Assembly: GCA_019614645.1 (NCBI GenBank) | Contig: JABWDB010000002.1 | Span: 13,987,501 to 14,051,500, forward strand | Length of the DNA stretch: 64,000 nt | Source of the DNA: Stratiolaelaps scimitus | Lineage: Eukaryota; Arthropoda; Arachnida; Mesostigmata; Laelapidae | Direction: 5' to 3' | In this document: positions 25,499 to 38,605 of the stretch, piece by piece | Layout of the letters: every line of letters begins with the position of its first letter | Numbering within the stretch: the first letter of the stretch is position 1 | The notes under the pieces: model-generated | The model's database searches: none | What the model was told of the DNA's origin: nothing | What the model saw: the letters and a program-made list of their open reading frames with translations, nothing else | Program-made: the position numbers and the translations under genes

Positions 25499-26390
25499 CT
25501 GCTCAAGACTCAAAATATACGACGAATACGCGCTTCCTAACACAGCCGTTACTAATGTAATGTAATTTGTTTATAGGTACATAACGTTGGTAGATACTCA
25601 TCTAAGGCGAGGTACGAAAGTATGCGTCTCAAGGAAGACAAAACTGGGACCGAAGCCAGCTAGATGTGTCGGAGCCCTAACTGAATGATATGCACTATTA
25701 ATATTGCAGTGACTAACTATGGACAACTCTGAGCAACAGTAAACTAACTGTAATACATCCGTAGTAGATTTCCTTCTTCGTCGAATTCACCGCGTCCTCA
25801 AGCCGCTCGTAGATTCAATCAGATGACAATCTGCCACTTCCTAGGATGAAATGCCAATTTGCTCGATCCTTACAACTTTGTGCTTACAATGTCAATTTCA
25901 TTTACTATACTATTAATACATCGAGAAACACAATGTGCTAACAGATGACCTGTTGTTCTGCGAAGACATCGTGTTATTAGCATCAATATTCCCCGTACTT
26001 GCTGCCAATGGCAGAAAAATCGTCGAGAGCATGTGTTTCATTTTATGCCCTCCTCCTCCGCCTGCTCTATCAGTCAACGCCGCACCTGGTTAGTTCGTCA
26101 TCCGGTCTTCGTCATCGTTATCTCTTCGCAGATCGTCGAAGTTGCAAGCTGCAGAGGGCAGCGTCGTGTTCGCCCTAGCGCCTCCGACGCAGCAGCTCGC
26201 TATCATCTTGGAGGCATCGCATCTTCTACGAGAGAAATAGATAGCACAAAACAGCCAGTCGACCTCTCTCTCTCTCTCTCTGTTATCTTCTTCCTGCAGC
26301 GTCTCTCATATGCGTGTTTGGAAATCGAGATCTTCAGCGCTCAAACTACTCAGCGCTACTGCCTGAGACCACTGCGAGCGATCGACTGAC

Positions 26391-26420
26391 TGCTGCTGCT
26401 CCTCCTCCTCCTCCTCCTCC
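26391..26420. repeat. TGC/TCC trinucleotide run
   Basis: (CTG)3-4 passing directly into (CTC)6-7. Pyrimidine-rich on the + strand. Confidence 0.85.
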
Positions 26421-27232
26421 AGCTGCTGGGCACTACCCGACTTCCTTATCTGCCGTATCTCTCCGGCTCGCTGACTCTCTCTATCTCTCTCTCGCTTTCG
26501 TTCGGTGTCTGACTGTTCCTTCGCTGTTCGCGAAAACGAAGCAGCTCCGTCCGTTCCTCGCTTCCATTCTCGGCGCTGTCGCCTGCCGGCCGATCATTCT
26601 TATTCCCTCTTCCTTGGCAACTTCCGCTGCATAATCGACATGTCCGGTCTAGAATCACAGAGGCATACATCGGCCGGCCTGGCCCGGCCCGCCTCTCCTA
26701 GCAATGCGGCGTGGAGGAACGGGACGCCACGCTGCAACCACGGCTTCCTGTACAGTGCGACTATAAGCTATCTATCGCAGAGTTGGATCGAGCGAGATAG
26801 GGGGAAAAAATAGGACAACAGAGGGAAACAGCGCACAGAGGAGAAGGCGTTAGGTAACGCGCGGGCGGACCTTGGAGTGAATAGAAAGCTAGGACTGGAG
26901 TTGCCAAACAGTTCTTGTGTTTTCCCTCGACGCTCGTTCAGTTCCCGTCGTACGGCTCCGACAACTGCTAGATGAGCTTGCTGGACCATTCTTTCCCGAT
27001 TTGTTCTTGGCCATTGAAGGACTTCGAGGGAAAATGCGGCTCTGACTGGTAACGGGCGGAAAGCCGGTATGCTATGAAAGCGTTGTCTGATGCGGGATCG
27101 AGCGGCCTGCGTTGATGAAGGGACTCGTCGTCTGAAAGGAGCGGAAGGTCGGGGGAATGGGGACGGAAGAGGGTGCACTCAATGCAATGCACCAAGATCG
27201 CGCATCTTCTATGTCTATTCAGCCGAGAGGAC

Positions 27233-27237
<5 letters not shown>

Positions 27238-27284
<47 letters not shown>
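27238..27284. repeat. TA microsatellite with one interruption
   Basis: AT alternation interrupted by a single CAT unit. It produces false Tyr-Ile repeat ORFs on both strands. Confidence 0.9.
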
Positions 27285-28131
27285 TGTATTGTGTATGGAA
27301 ATTTTGAGGCCAGCAGATCGAGCAACAAGCGTGTGGGTTCGTCTGAGTTAACTCGCCAGCGCGTCAAGTTACATTTCGGTAGCGACGACGATTGGCGGCT
27401 AACCGTCCAGGGCCATCAGAGTTCGCAATAACTCACGATCTTGCACTTGATAATTATGATAATAGTACTAATAATCATAATAATAACAACGAACTATAAA
27501 AATAAACATATTCATTAGGCTGATACTACTTGTCGATCGTTATTTCTTAGCCGGGACTCCTCGCGTTGAGCAGCGAGTCCTAAGTTGACAGCCTCATAAA
27601 ATATTAAATACTGAGGGAACACTTTGGAGCTATCTCCCCCTGTGACATTTCCCCTCAAGTCGGCACCCCATCGGGGACGCCCAAGGCTTCGCCCAGAGTC
27701 CCATGGCACTCCTGAATAACAGAAGTGCAAGACTTCGATGAAACCGCTTGTTCGAGCCCGTGACGTGCTCGTATTGGTGTCGTCTAGATAGTTAAATATC
27801 GGCCTTCTCAAAGATTTTCGACGGAGACGACAACTTAATGACGGGGACGATCATACACGTGGGCTGCTTTCCTATGCAACGGCGAGATTGTCTACAGTCA
27901 TCCCTGAAACGTGTAGTAGTTACCAAAGTAAAGATTTGTCTAAAGGTAGCATTGCAAAGCACTCTCAGTGTATTATTATTTGAATGCTTTGGCATTTCTT
28001 TGAGTTACCGCTCAGCGTAGCGTCACTGGATATTGTTGTTTCCACGACACGTAATAACTTAAAGTTCTCCCGAATTCTCTTTGATGGTTAACTGATGCCG
28101 CTGGGCAATACAAGGGACGGCAACGGCAAAG

Positions 28132-28132
<1 letters not shown>

Positions 28133-28166
<34 letters not shown>
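28133..28166. repeat. TA microsatellite
   Basis: Pure 34-bp run. Confidence 0.95.
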
Positions 28167-28168
<2 letters not shown>

Positions 28169-28574
28169 CAGGCTGTATATAGGCTAGATCTCTGGGAAAC
28201 GCTGAGGTTAGTTGCTTGCAAGACTAAATTGGCCCTTGAGATATTTATTCGGCAGAACTTCTGGGACTACCATGACACAAAAATAGTATGTTTTGTCCAA
28301 ACGGTTAAAAATAGGTGAGAATAGCAACGATAGGATTGAGGAGGGTACAACAATCTCAGCTAACACAAATTGAAAATAAATCTTCCGGAAAATAGACGTT
28401 TGTACCGTAAGGGACAGAAGAAAATCTCATCGAACTGGCCCACCCAATGTACTCAATTTATTGGCAATCTCGTATTTTGGCCTCCGAACCAATCTCCACA
28501 ATGTCTAAAATGTACACTTGAAGCCTTTTCTTAAGTTGACCTTTAAAACGGTGAATAGTATTACTAAGTCATGT

Positions 28575-28606
28575 TTTCTTGGAGGACGGCGAAGTCCTCC
28601 AAGAAA
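28575..28606. other. 13-bp perfect inverted repeat with 6-nt loop
   Basis: TTCTTGGAGGAC and GTCCTCCAAGAA flank GGCGAA, and a further T-A pair extends the stem. It lies in AT-rich noncoding sequence between TA repeats, and no neighbouring gene explains it. It could form a stable RNA hairpin if transcribed. Confidence 0.75.
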
Positions 28607-29141
28607 TTAATTAAGTTAATTCTCCGTAAACACTGCGACAGCGCCACGCGGGACGAATTCCCTAAACAGCCTAATGTCTGAGTTCCACAGATTTGCGAGT
28701 CACGTCACAACGAAAACAGTCTAATAGCTACATTAATTAATTAAACATTTAGGACACTGCAAATCGGCGCCCGCTACCAAACATACTAACACTATAACAG
28801 AATGTCGTCGTGAACTAGCAACAGTACGATACGAATCTTCGTTCGCAAACGATCAAGACATTATAATGATGCACGATACACGCGCATGCATCTATTCCAT
28901 TACTGCTACTGCTGCTGGTGCAGTGCAATACGACTATCTGCCGGACAAAAGGCCAGCGAGAGGACATCGGTCAAGAACGATACGCGGCTCATCGAAACGG
29001 TGACAGAGAGGTGTGAGAGAAGATTTCGGCATCTAAAGGCGATGATCACCGCCAGTACAATAGCAACGTCTGACGCCGAATGACACTTAACCATATGTTG
29101 TGCGGACTGGACCCCTTGTACCTAGATAGGTGAGGACTTAC

Positions 29142-29252
29142 GGATGACCTTCGGAGCGTGCCACATGGTCGCCGTTTGTCTGATGCGGCTGCTAGCGGCG
29201 ACGGTTGTTCGTTATTGATCCAAGAGAGTTGTCGTGTTGTCTCCAAGGCCAT
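29142..29252 (-). CDS. Candidate first coding exon (37 codons) within a 167-codon ORF
   Basis: From ATG (CACGGATGG, weak at -3 but G at +4) the minus strand reads MALETTRQLSWINNEQPSPL then AAASDKRRPCGTLRRSS and meets TCC|GTAAGT, a consensus donor, in phase 0. The same frame stays open upstream to 29549 through a GA microsatellite read as Arg-Glu repeats, so a longer 5' coding part cannot be excluded. It also runs past the donor to 29046. The product is not recognisable. Confidence 0.28.
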
Positions 29253-29259
29253 CCGTGTG

Positions 29260-29263
<4 letters not shown>

Positions 29264-29290
<27 letters not shown>
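29264..29290. repeat. TC microsatellite
   Basis: (CT)13. On the minus strand it lies within a 167-codon ORF as Arg-Glu repeats. Confidence 0.95.
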
Positions 29291-29298
<8 letters not shown>

Positions 29299-32200
29299 AC
29301 TGTCTCTGGCTGGCTCGCTCTTGGCGCGCAGGATTGGACGTACTGATAGACGTCTACCTGGATTGAGCGCCTCCCGGTGCTAGCCAAGTCCTCCGTATCC
29401 GTTCGGATGGCCTGGGGGGTTTGCTCCGAGAGTCCGGAGTCTCGTCCGACCGTCGTCACAGCACCTACCAGGTAGCAGCAAGACCATGATGTCCTGCCCC
29501 CCGCCCCCAAACGTAATAGTAGTAGATGTAGTAGCAGCCAAAACCCCATTCGTTCGTAGCATACTCCTCCGTTCGACTACCCCTCCGCCCCCTCCGCTCC
29601 GTCCGCCCTCTCCTCCTTAGCCCCGTCTTTCGATGGTCCCGTCGCGTGCCCCTTGCTCGCTTGCAGCGACTTACTGCGACCACCACTACTACTGGTTGGG
29701 CGGTATCGCCCAGAGGTCGGTGTAGTCGTGAGGGTCGGTTGCACTATGACCGCCGTAACCCCCCTCGCGCTGCCCTTGGTCTGGCTCGTGTCGCTCGCCC
29801 TTGCTATGGCTGCCTTGCGGCGCTGACTCTGATCTCTCTGGTCCGACCTTCGTAATTAAATAAAGCTGGCGTGACCCCTGCGCCGCCGTATCGCCTGGCC
29901 GCCAGGAAGCTACGAGGAATGGTTGGCTCGCTGGTTGGGCCATTGACGACAGAATCGAGCTCTCTCGGACGGCGATGCTCCCGCCACGGGGAGGAAAAGA
30001 GAGAGAGAAAGTTGTCGGCCAACAGTCGTCCGCCCATTTGGTCTCATGCAATTCCTGCTACAACTGCGAGTGTTGCTGATGCTGCTGCTGGCTGTAGTCG
30101 TGATAGAGTTCCGATGGCAGCAAACAAGCTGTACCAGCAGCCTTAGCAACAGCAAAAGCAGGAACACACACACCCACACACAGCCGCCTTTGCAAGCCTG
30201 CGCTTGTCCAACAGCGGTAGCAGTCGAATCAGATCGGTCGGCTCGGAACGGCTCCCGAGATGATTGGGCTGAGTTCGCTGTTGGGCCATGTCGCTGCCGT
30301 TGCCGTTGTATCTCTCAATATATCGTCCCACCCAAGGCACACATGACATGACCAGTTATCCAGCAACGGCCTGACACGATCGTCTGCAGACATCAGGAGC
30401 AGTAGCCCAAGTAAACCCGCCCCATTCATATCGCACGATGATTCCATCCCCATCTCTATCTCCGTTTATTTCTCTTGTTTTCTCGCGTTGTCCCCGACCT
30501 TCATACACTCATATACACGCGACTACTAGCGCAAGCAGAAACAGCAGCAGCAGCAGCACCGGCGTTAACAGTAGAACGGACCACAGCAGACACAGCGGAC
30601 ACTGTTCCCCTATGTGCCTGTCTGTATGTTGTGTCCTCCCGTTGAACAACCTCGCGTACTTTCCTACACCCCCCAACCCCAGTGCCTCCGTCATTGCTGT
30701 CTTCTCGCTCAATGAGTCGACCGACCTTATGATGATAGGGCGAATGGCAACGACAGCAACTCTGACTATCATGAGAAGGACGCACGAGACGAGCTCAGAG
30801 CGAGCAGGCCAATAGGCCATCAGGCCGCCACCAGAGTTATAGTTCTTGCTGTCTCCCGGCGAACGTCTAACGCTTGCCCACCCCGAGCGACACAGTTCCC
30901 CGGCCTAGCCTCTATCATAGCATCGCATCGGACAGCATAGCATCGCTTTCCTAATTGTGGCAAAGAAGTTCCCGTGCCGCAGCAGCGCTCGTCCACGAGC
31001 TGGATGCGGACTTGCTGCTTTAGCCGGTCGCGCACCATCTCTCTGAGAGCCACGGTGGGCACCGCAGGCAGGCGACCCCCGTCCTATTCTGGCCCGCATA
31101 ACACAAAGCGCTGACACAAAGCGGCCTTACTCAACTCAGCAGGCCTCAAGGCGGCCGCCGCTGCAGATGCCACTGCATTACCCTCGGCGTCCCCAGCTCC
31201 TCTATCTCCGCCGCGCGCCTCCAACTGTTTGTATCGCTTTGCCCCGTGGCAAGTAAGTCGAGCGGTCGGTCACGGGCCTACGGCCAGGGCGAATAGAAGC
31301 CGCAAACTCCATCACCAACGCCGCCGCCGCTCACTCCTATACGGTGCTCTCCCCCTCAGAACGTGGCAGGGGTTTCGGGGGTGGCAGTTGCTCTCCACGT
31401 ATTTTCCCTGTTACAATGTGGCCGGCTGCTCTGTAAACTTCTATTCTTACTAGTTCGCGCTCGGTGTGATAGTAGTAGTTGTTGTAGCAGCAGCAGGAAG
31501 AACGTTGTAGGAAGAACGGCGGGCTTTGTGGAGCAAGCCGGTGGGTTTCGGGGAAGAGATTTGGGCTGGGCTGAGCCCGGTCTCGCCGACAGAGACCGTC
31601 TTCTGGACAAGAAGACGAGAGAGCGCAAGATAGCGAAGAAGCAAGCAAGCATCGGATGAGGAACAGGACGGCAACAAGCTACAACGCCAGCCTCCGGCAG
31701 CGGCGGCGGCGGTGGCGGTGGCAGCGCATGCATTAGGCTGTCGGCGGGTCAGCCATACATACAATGTCAAGAGAGACAAAGTCAAAGACTTCCTCCCGCA
31801 TGCGTCAAGGAAATAGGCTTCTGGTTCAGCCACGCTTACGTACACAGGCTATGTCCTATACAAGTAATAGGAGGAATAGCACAAACAAGGTTTAGCCGTC
31901 GGCGGAGGGGCCATCGCATGCGATCACAATGCCAGCCGTCGTGCTCTTTTGATACTCAGACAGATCGACTAAAGAGTTCTTAAGCTTTTTTTTCTCTCTC
32001 CCCCCCTTTCCAAGACTACGAATCTGTAAGGTGCCCCGTGCCACCACTAAATGGCATTATCGAAACAATAACAACAACAAAAGCTACAACAACAACAAAC
32101 AAGGGATCAGCTCGCATCGTGTGTTGGGAGTAAGCGTGTCGCTGTCTGTCGGAATCACGTGTACCATCACAATATATAGTAATATAAATACGGTGCTCTC

Positions 32201-33195
32201 TGCTAAAGTGCATAGAGAAATAGAGCCCTGCCGGCGAATTTTTATCTATTTTCTTGTTTTGCTCGTTTCGTCCATATACCATTATGATTTAATGATGGAA
32301 AGATTCACGATGCCAATTTCAACTGAATTGTATCTACGAATACTCGACACTTGTTGAGGCGATGCCGGGAGACTCCGACGACGACGACGTGGACAACAGA
32401 GAAACACGACACGGGCTTGCGACCGAATGATTGAAAAACCAATCGGTGTTTGCTGTACGAGCAGTTGTTGTAGTTGTCATAGTGGTGGAGGTCGTCCCTC
32501 CGAACTCAGGTTGTCTGAGTTGGCTTCCGGCAGCCTCCCGTCCTGGCGCCTCTAAGCAAACTTGACTCAACTGCTAGGCGTGACTATTTTGCAATGGCAT
32601 AGTCGTCACTTGTGCAATAGAGTCAGCCGCCACTGGCTCAATCGATCCTAATCACCAAGCACATCGTCGTGCGCGGGTGGCCCCGACATCAACGGTCGAA
32701 GAATCGCCTTTCGGAGCACGCAAATAGCCCGGGGCTACAAGCCGACAGAACGTCTCGCCTTGGCTTCCAATGTCTCGATGCCGCCAATGATCAGAGTCGT
32801 CGGTGGCGCTGGCGTCGTCGACGACCTCGACAGCCGGCTCTTCAAGTCTGTTTGCACAGCTGAGGATGGCGTGGAAAGTTGATCGCACGAATTCCGTGCA
32901 ATCCCCTTCTGCGAGAGATGCGCATGAGAGACTGTGTACCCTGGCAGGAGGGAGGCTGCTCGATAGAATATTATAATGCACCTTACCCTGATGGGAGTTG
33001 TTGTTTTGTTCATTGTATCGCGCCGCGGTCTGTGGTACATGACAGAAGCGTGGACGTGGAATAAAGGCCAAAAAAAAGAAGGTCCAGCGAATGTTCGATC
33101 ACCTGCCCTGCTCTGCTTAAGGGTGTTCGCATTTATCGAGCTCTAAAATAGCGGCAGCAAATTCCCAGCAGTTCACCGCAAAATATAAAAGCAAG

Positions 33196-33217
33196 GAGAG
33201 AGAGAGAGAGAGAGAGA
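33196..33217. repeat. GA microsatellite
   Basis: Pure 22-bp run. Confidence 0.95.
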
Positions 33218-34135
33218 TGTTATCTCTGGCTGTAACATGTCGTTATCATCGATCCACCCAGTCCGGTAAGCAATTACTGAATGAGAGCGCGACGGTGCAT
33301 ATACTGAGAAGTTCACGCTTGCTGTGAAAAACCGTAACTGCTCGCCGCGCCGCTTGTATCAAGTTGATAATGTGCTCGGTTATTTGTTCAGACAAGGGGG
33401 AAGGGTTGAGGTCTATTCGTTGCCGCGAAACGCCTCCCTGCGTTGCTTCTCAGCGACTATGACCAGCATAGCCAAAGGTCGCCAGGATTGGCGATTCTGC
33501 ACTGCAACAATCGGTATACAGTCTGTCGTATGATATGGTATATAAGGATTTATTATGCAAATGGGAAGCGATTAGAAGGATACCCCTGAAGTGTCCTCTC
33601 TTCCATGTGTGTTTCTGGTATTAATATTATTAATACGTGACACTGAAACGGTATGTTAGTGACGAACCGGGTCGGTCTGTTAAGCTGTAACTTACGTTCG
33701 AAAAACGGAGCCCACCACCCGAGCCTCATCAGTCAACATCAGACAAATCATACTCATAATGATGCTCCTCACTAAGTATAGTAAGTCAGTTCACATTCGT
33801 AGAGCTACGTAGTGTAAACCAATTGACATCGACGATAGTTGCAATTACTCGACCAACTCAGCATTAGTAAGGCAGACTATTGCTTCTCGTACATTTTACA
33901 CGCTGGACAACGGCTAAACTAATGAACATCAACGGACACGTAGGACGGCCATAGAGTCATTAACCATAGACAACCACTATAACAGCAATAAGAATTTTAC
34001 AGCATCACAACGTGGTGCCGACCAGACGAACTTGCGTTGTTTGTCATTGTATAACTGTCGATAATTTTACAATCGGATGACTTATTCACCCAAGAGAGGA
34101 GTATAAACCCGGCCTGCTGCTCTGTACCATTGGCT

Positions 34136-34154
34136 AGAGAGAGAGAGAGAGAGA
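34136..34154. repeat. GA microsatellite
   Basis: Pure 19-bp run. Confidence 0.9.
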
Positions 34155-37100
34155 TGGTTCCAAGAGTGGTAATTACATTGAGAAAAGACTACTGATGATG
34201 GCTTATTCTCTCGCTATATTTCATTGTCACTGTTATGAGTACGACTACCAGCAGTTATAATCACACAGCAATACCGAGAGCCGGTACCGTGGACATTAGC
34301 TGTTGGCTGGAAGTCTACCCGGAAGATTTACGTTACTTTACTTAGTAAGAATACAACACAGGCGAGGTCAACGTGGCGGATTTGATCAAACAGATCGTAG
34401 TAGAACCGATGTTGTGAAAATACGAATTTCTTGGGCGGATCACTGGAACACTTTGACGACGTTGCCTAATTGTGATCAATTAACGGCTTCGAATGGACGC
34501 GATGTTGATGCTCGAGACGAAACGGCGAAAAGTGCGAACAATTAACACGAACATCAACGCCCACGGTTCAATTGTCATCAGCTGTCGATCGCACCCGCCG
34601 CCTATCAAATCAACACCAGCACTCACCAGCGTTGCGCTGGGTGCAAGCAATTTCGCAAGTAATGCGCAATTTGATTATGAGCGATGGCATCCTGCGGTCA
34701 TCAGACTGAACCTGATTCGTCGCTTTGCCCATCCAACACAGGCAGGTGTTAGCCGAGACCCTTATGTGGGCGAAGTCACTTTGCCGTCAATAGTGACGAA
34801 CCTCACCCCTCGATGTCAGACAATCTAGTCTAGCCTTGGTAAACCATATTCTCCATAGTCGTGCCAACACGAGACAAACCTTCAGCAACAGCAGCAACCG
34901 CGGTAGGGTTCGGAGAGAATGTTGCTTCGAGCTGTCTCGGGGCACGGCATCAAGAACCACAACTAGAGAGAGACCGCGACTGGGATAATCCTTTAAAAAT
35001 GTCAATGGTTTCATATTGTTTGACATTTTAGGCGCTCAAAGTAATGGCAAGATTTGTTAGGATATATCCGAGGTGTGTCCGATCCACCTAAAGGTTCCTT
35101 TTGCCTTGGGGAACAATTTTAATATGGCAACAGGAGCAGTGTGATAAGGTAATATGAGGTAATTGCAGCGAAATAATTACTCGTGATCAAAGCAAACAAG
35201 TCTAAGCTTGGTCTTGGAAATCTAGCAGAATAGATTTGGGCAGTGTTGAGAGACATACAGGTATTTATCCCAATCAATTAGCAAGGAGTGAACAAAAGCT
35301 AAGGAGGACAAGGACCATAATAATACAATAATAATAATAATTATACTAGTACTACCGAAAAAGTAAAAATAAACTAATCCCACCAACTACAAGCGACAGG
35401 AGGACACACAGAGAGTCAGCCGAGTCAGGGCTTCAGAGAGCGGACATGGGAAGAAAACAAAGGCTATTAAGTGCAGAAGCCGTGTCCCGATCCGGACGAC
35501 ATCCCCTGCCCTTAAATACCGCAACGAAAACACCGCCGATAGACAAGTGGCACTGTGACGACAGGCCCCAGGGCAACTTTTCCTTCCTCTTCGTCGTCTT
35601 GAATGGCCATAGAGCGCTGTGGCCAGGATCGGCCTGTTGTTGGCGATCGAGGTCAGGCCAATCCCAGCGGCTATTCACTCTCAGTTAGCGACCTGCCGCG
35701 ATAGCAGAAACCATCGGTAAGTAAATTCCACACAGCGACGGCGACAACGGGGCGAATTTCAGCGAAGGTCGGCGAAAGGCTAGAAGCTGAGCTTCGTTAC
35801 CTCAGCTCTCACATGAGGAACTCCGGCGCGAGGCAAGAGCGGCCTGTTACGATGCTCGTCGTGACGGGATAGCTTGAAGGCAGATTCCCGAGATTAGCGA
35901 CGGCGTAGGCGGTAGCGGCAGCGGTTAGTCTGACGAGAGCTGCGGTCAACCTGTCCACTCGGGCTGCTTATCCGCACAAGTTCGGCGAGTAATCGGACGC
36001 GGCCACCGACCCGAAAGAGATTAATTCATCGGGGCGACCGAGTGCATGAGCCTGTACTAGGCCCGCAGCATCATTTATGGCCGATACGTTCCCCTCCTCT
36101 GTCTCTCCGACCGCTCCGAATTCTCCTTCTTTCGAGGCTCATTTTGATCGGAGACTACGGCGTATACATATTAGCGCATATTCACTAGAAGGGCCTCATC
36201 TCTGTCTCTGGTGGGTTGTCCCCAGGATTGATCCTATTGGAGTTTCGTCTATTGAGGTCCATTACAGAGCAAGGCGTCATCTATGTCAATGATATATTTT
36301 ATTGCCTTGACAGTATTTTGTCAAGTGAGATCTAACTGGGGGGAGTTATTCACTATGTGCATGATATATTATATACGTACGTATCTGGCCAGGTTTAACC
36401 TTTAACCTTAGCCGGGAGCATGCACTTGTAACGGAACCTGGTTGAAATAGCATGTTCATCGATTTATTTTCTACCCGAATATAACCCTGCAGATATTTCG
36501 CAAGCTATCCTGCCCATTGATTCTTATATCAGTGTAGGGCAAACTTTCCCTTTTAATATTCGAAGAGTTGCTTCACATTATTCGACTATAGTTGTCACAA
36601 CGACGAAAGCCGGATTCCAGCTAGTGAATGAACAATGATTCAACAAATATCCTAGGCGTTATAAGTTACAATCTTTCGTTAATCTCGGGGTGTACAAAGG
36701 AATAGAGTTTTTACGAGTCAGACGTACGACGAAGAGGTTTTCTCGTTTGGGCCGGGGCGGGGGATGGAGCATCCGTTCGTTTCGCCCATTGAGGCGATGT
36801 TCACACACCTATCTGACGGTGTCTCGTACATCGTCTCAAACACCCACCGTAGGCTAATCGACTGGTATCACTGTGCCGTTGCACGAACGGGCAGCATTTC
36901 GTTAGATATATCAGTGTGGGTGTGCTCGAAAATATTGTTCCCACCCCTGTACGATCCTCCAGAAAAGTCTCTCATTGCTTGTTACCCATTCATCTAGTGG
37001 TTGCGAGTCCCCTGAGAGGGGGAGAACTCAACCCTGCAGAACCTTCAACGATGCTCCCTTCCGAGACCCCCGGGGCCACCTTCATCTACTACTCATTATC

Positions 37101-37377
37101 TATCCGACGCCGGTTGTTGGCGGTAGTTTGAGCTTCGAGCTATCTCCCTAAGGAACGGACCGCCGCGCAGGGACGCCCGCAAAAGAAAAGGAAGAAAGAA
37201 AGGATCATTTATCCTCAACGTTTTAGCCTTTGTCCTGCCGGCACAGCGCGACTCCAACGGACACACTGGCCACTGCAAGCAGGAGCGGCGGCAGGCTAAA
37301 GGAGTTCACTTTCTCCTCTCTAATAGTGCATAGAATGAGTGAAAAAGAAAGAGAAAATAACGCACAAGTCGACAAAA

Positions 37378-37380
<3 letters not shown>

Positions 37381-37408
<28 letters not shown>
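37381..37408. repeat. TA microsatellite
   Basis: Pure 28-bp run. Confidence 0.95.
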
Positions 37409-37412
<4 letters not shown>

Positions 37413-38080
37413 GCAAGAGAAAGAGAGAGAGAGCCAAACTGCTTCGAGTTCACAATTTTAGCCTCCAAGGCAAAGGTTTGCCTTTCAGAAAGATCAACCC
37501 CTATCCTACCCGCTACCCCAGCTCCGTAACCGACACCACGATGCATTTACGCGCCACCACCAAGAGACGCTCTTAAACCTCTTCTCTGTTCCTTTGCCGC
37601 ACCCCCTTTGCCGCACCCTCTCGGCCTATCTTTGCTTGAAGTAGCTGTATGCGGAGCAGCAAGTTTTTTCCTAGGTCCCTCCCTTCGTTCATTCCCGCTT
37701 TAGTGGCAGAAACCGACACTGGAAGCTAGGAGCCACAACAATGCCACTGCCGTCAGGCTCTTCGCGTTCTTCAGCGAGTTGTCATCCTCGTCGTCGACAC
37801 TTCGACTATTTCCCCCTCTCCCACCCTGTCTGTAGTTATCTCCCTCACTGTCCCTGTGACCGTGTCCCTCCTCGAGGCCCGGCTGCGTCTATTCCATCCT
37901 TTTCGTATCCTATTCGCCTGTTCAGTCATTTATGCCAGCAATACACGCGTCTTCTAGGCACTTAGATCCTCGCTGAGCCGAACGAGTCGTCCGATCTTAG
38001 TAGCGTCCAAGTACCATACTACTACTACTACTCGCCGCGGACGCGACTGCCCCCGCCAAGGCTAAGGCAACGAGCTCCTG

Positions 38081-38605
38081 GTGCTCCAGGAGGCACGCCC
38101 TGTTCCGTTTCCATTCCGGCGTGGTTATGTATCCCCACTGCGGAGTCACTCTCTCAGTCAGCGGCCTGCAGAGTCGTTCAGACACGGCCTCGCTCTCTCC
38201 GACCGCTCACTAGCTTGGCGAGGAGCTCCAGCCACGAGTTTCATGCTAGCCATTCCACCATCGTTCTCTTTATTCTTCTGCGCCATCCCCTCTCTCTTCG
38301 TGGAAAGAAGACTCTTCCGACTCGCAAAGCCACCGGCGCCGACGTCTCAAAACTACTCAGAGCTGATACCTATGCATGATGATGCACCGTCCTTACCGCC
38401 TCGTCGCCCCAGCATCGCCGGAGTGTGTATGGTAGTGACGTTTTTATCACAGCGTACAACATACGAACCGCATTCGCTGTACGTGCCTGGCCCACATCGC
38501 TACAGCAGTATAGCAAGATGCGTCACATGGCGTCACATACGACCGCGGGATAACGGCAGCAGAGGAGAGGATGGCGACGCCTCGCCGAACCACACAAGGC
38601 AATGA
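38081..38605 (+). CDS. 174-codon ORF of unknown status
   Basis: This is an unusually long + frame in GC-balanced sequence, starting at a GTG rather than ATG, so a true start or an upstream exon is unknown. It contains a hydrophobic stretch (SFMLAIPPSFSLFFCAIPSL) and a Pro/Ser-rich part (PPAPTSQNYSELIPMHDD, LPPRRPSIAG). Its stop overlaps the ATG of the next ORF (sequence ATGA at 38602-38605). No splice signals of quality border it and no family is recognisable. It may be a chance ORF in a GC-rich block or part of a transcript. Confidence 0.2.
   Translation: MLQEARPVPFPFRRGYVSPLRSHSLSQRPAESFRHGLALSDRSLAWRGAPATSFMLAIPPSFSLFFCAIPSLFVERRLFRLAKPPAPTSQNYSELIPMHDDAPSLPPRRPSIAGVCMVVTFLSQRTTYEPHSLYVPGPHRYSSIARCVTWRHIRPRDNGSRGEDGDASPNHTRQ

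Larger units (their letters stand above)
25500..29140. other. Gene-poor stretch
   Basis: TC-rich sequence at 26.2-26.6 kb, TA repeats and the 28575 hairpin. Two adjoining minus frames (27515-27995) look mildly protein-like but lack splice signals. Confidence 0.4.
29300..38080. other. Unassigned, partly GC-rich
   Basis: 29.5-32 kb has overlapping ORFs in most frames. A + donor (CAA|GTAAGT at about 31250) ends a short frame from ATG 31168 (MPLHYPRRPQLLYLRR). A + donor (CG|GTAAGT) near 35715 follows sequence with stops, so it could bound a 5' untranslated exon. Candidate minus exons at 34627-34760 and 33696-33771 agree in phase but are short. Confidence 0.35.

Noticed and set aside
8736..33390. 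Similarity between sequences near 8736 and 33354 (CAAGTTGATAA with flanks)
   Set aside because: Only about 15-20 matching bases with no extension; compatible with chance in 64 kb.
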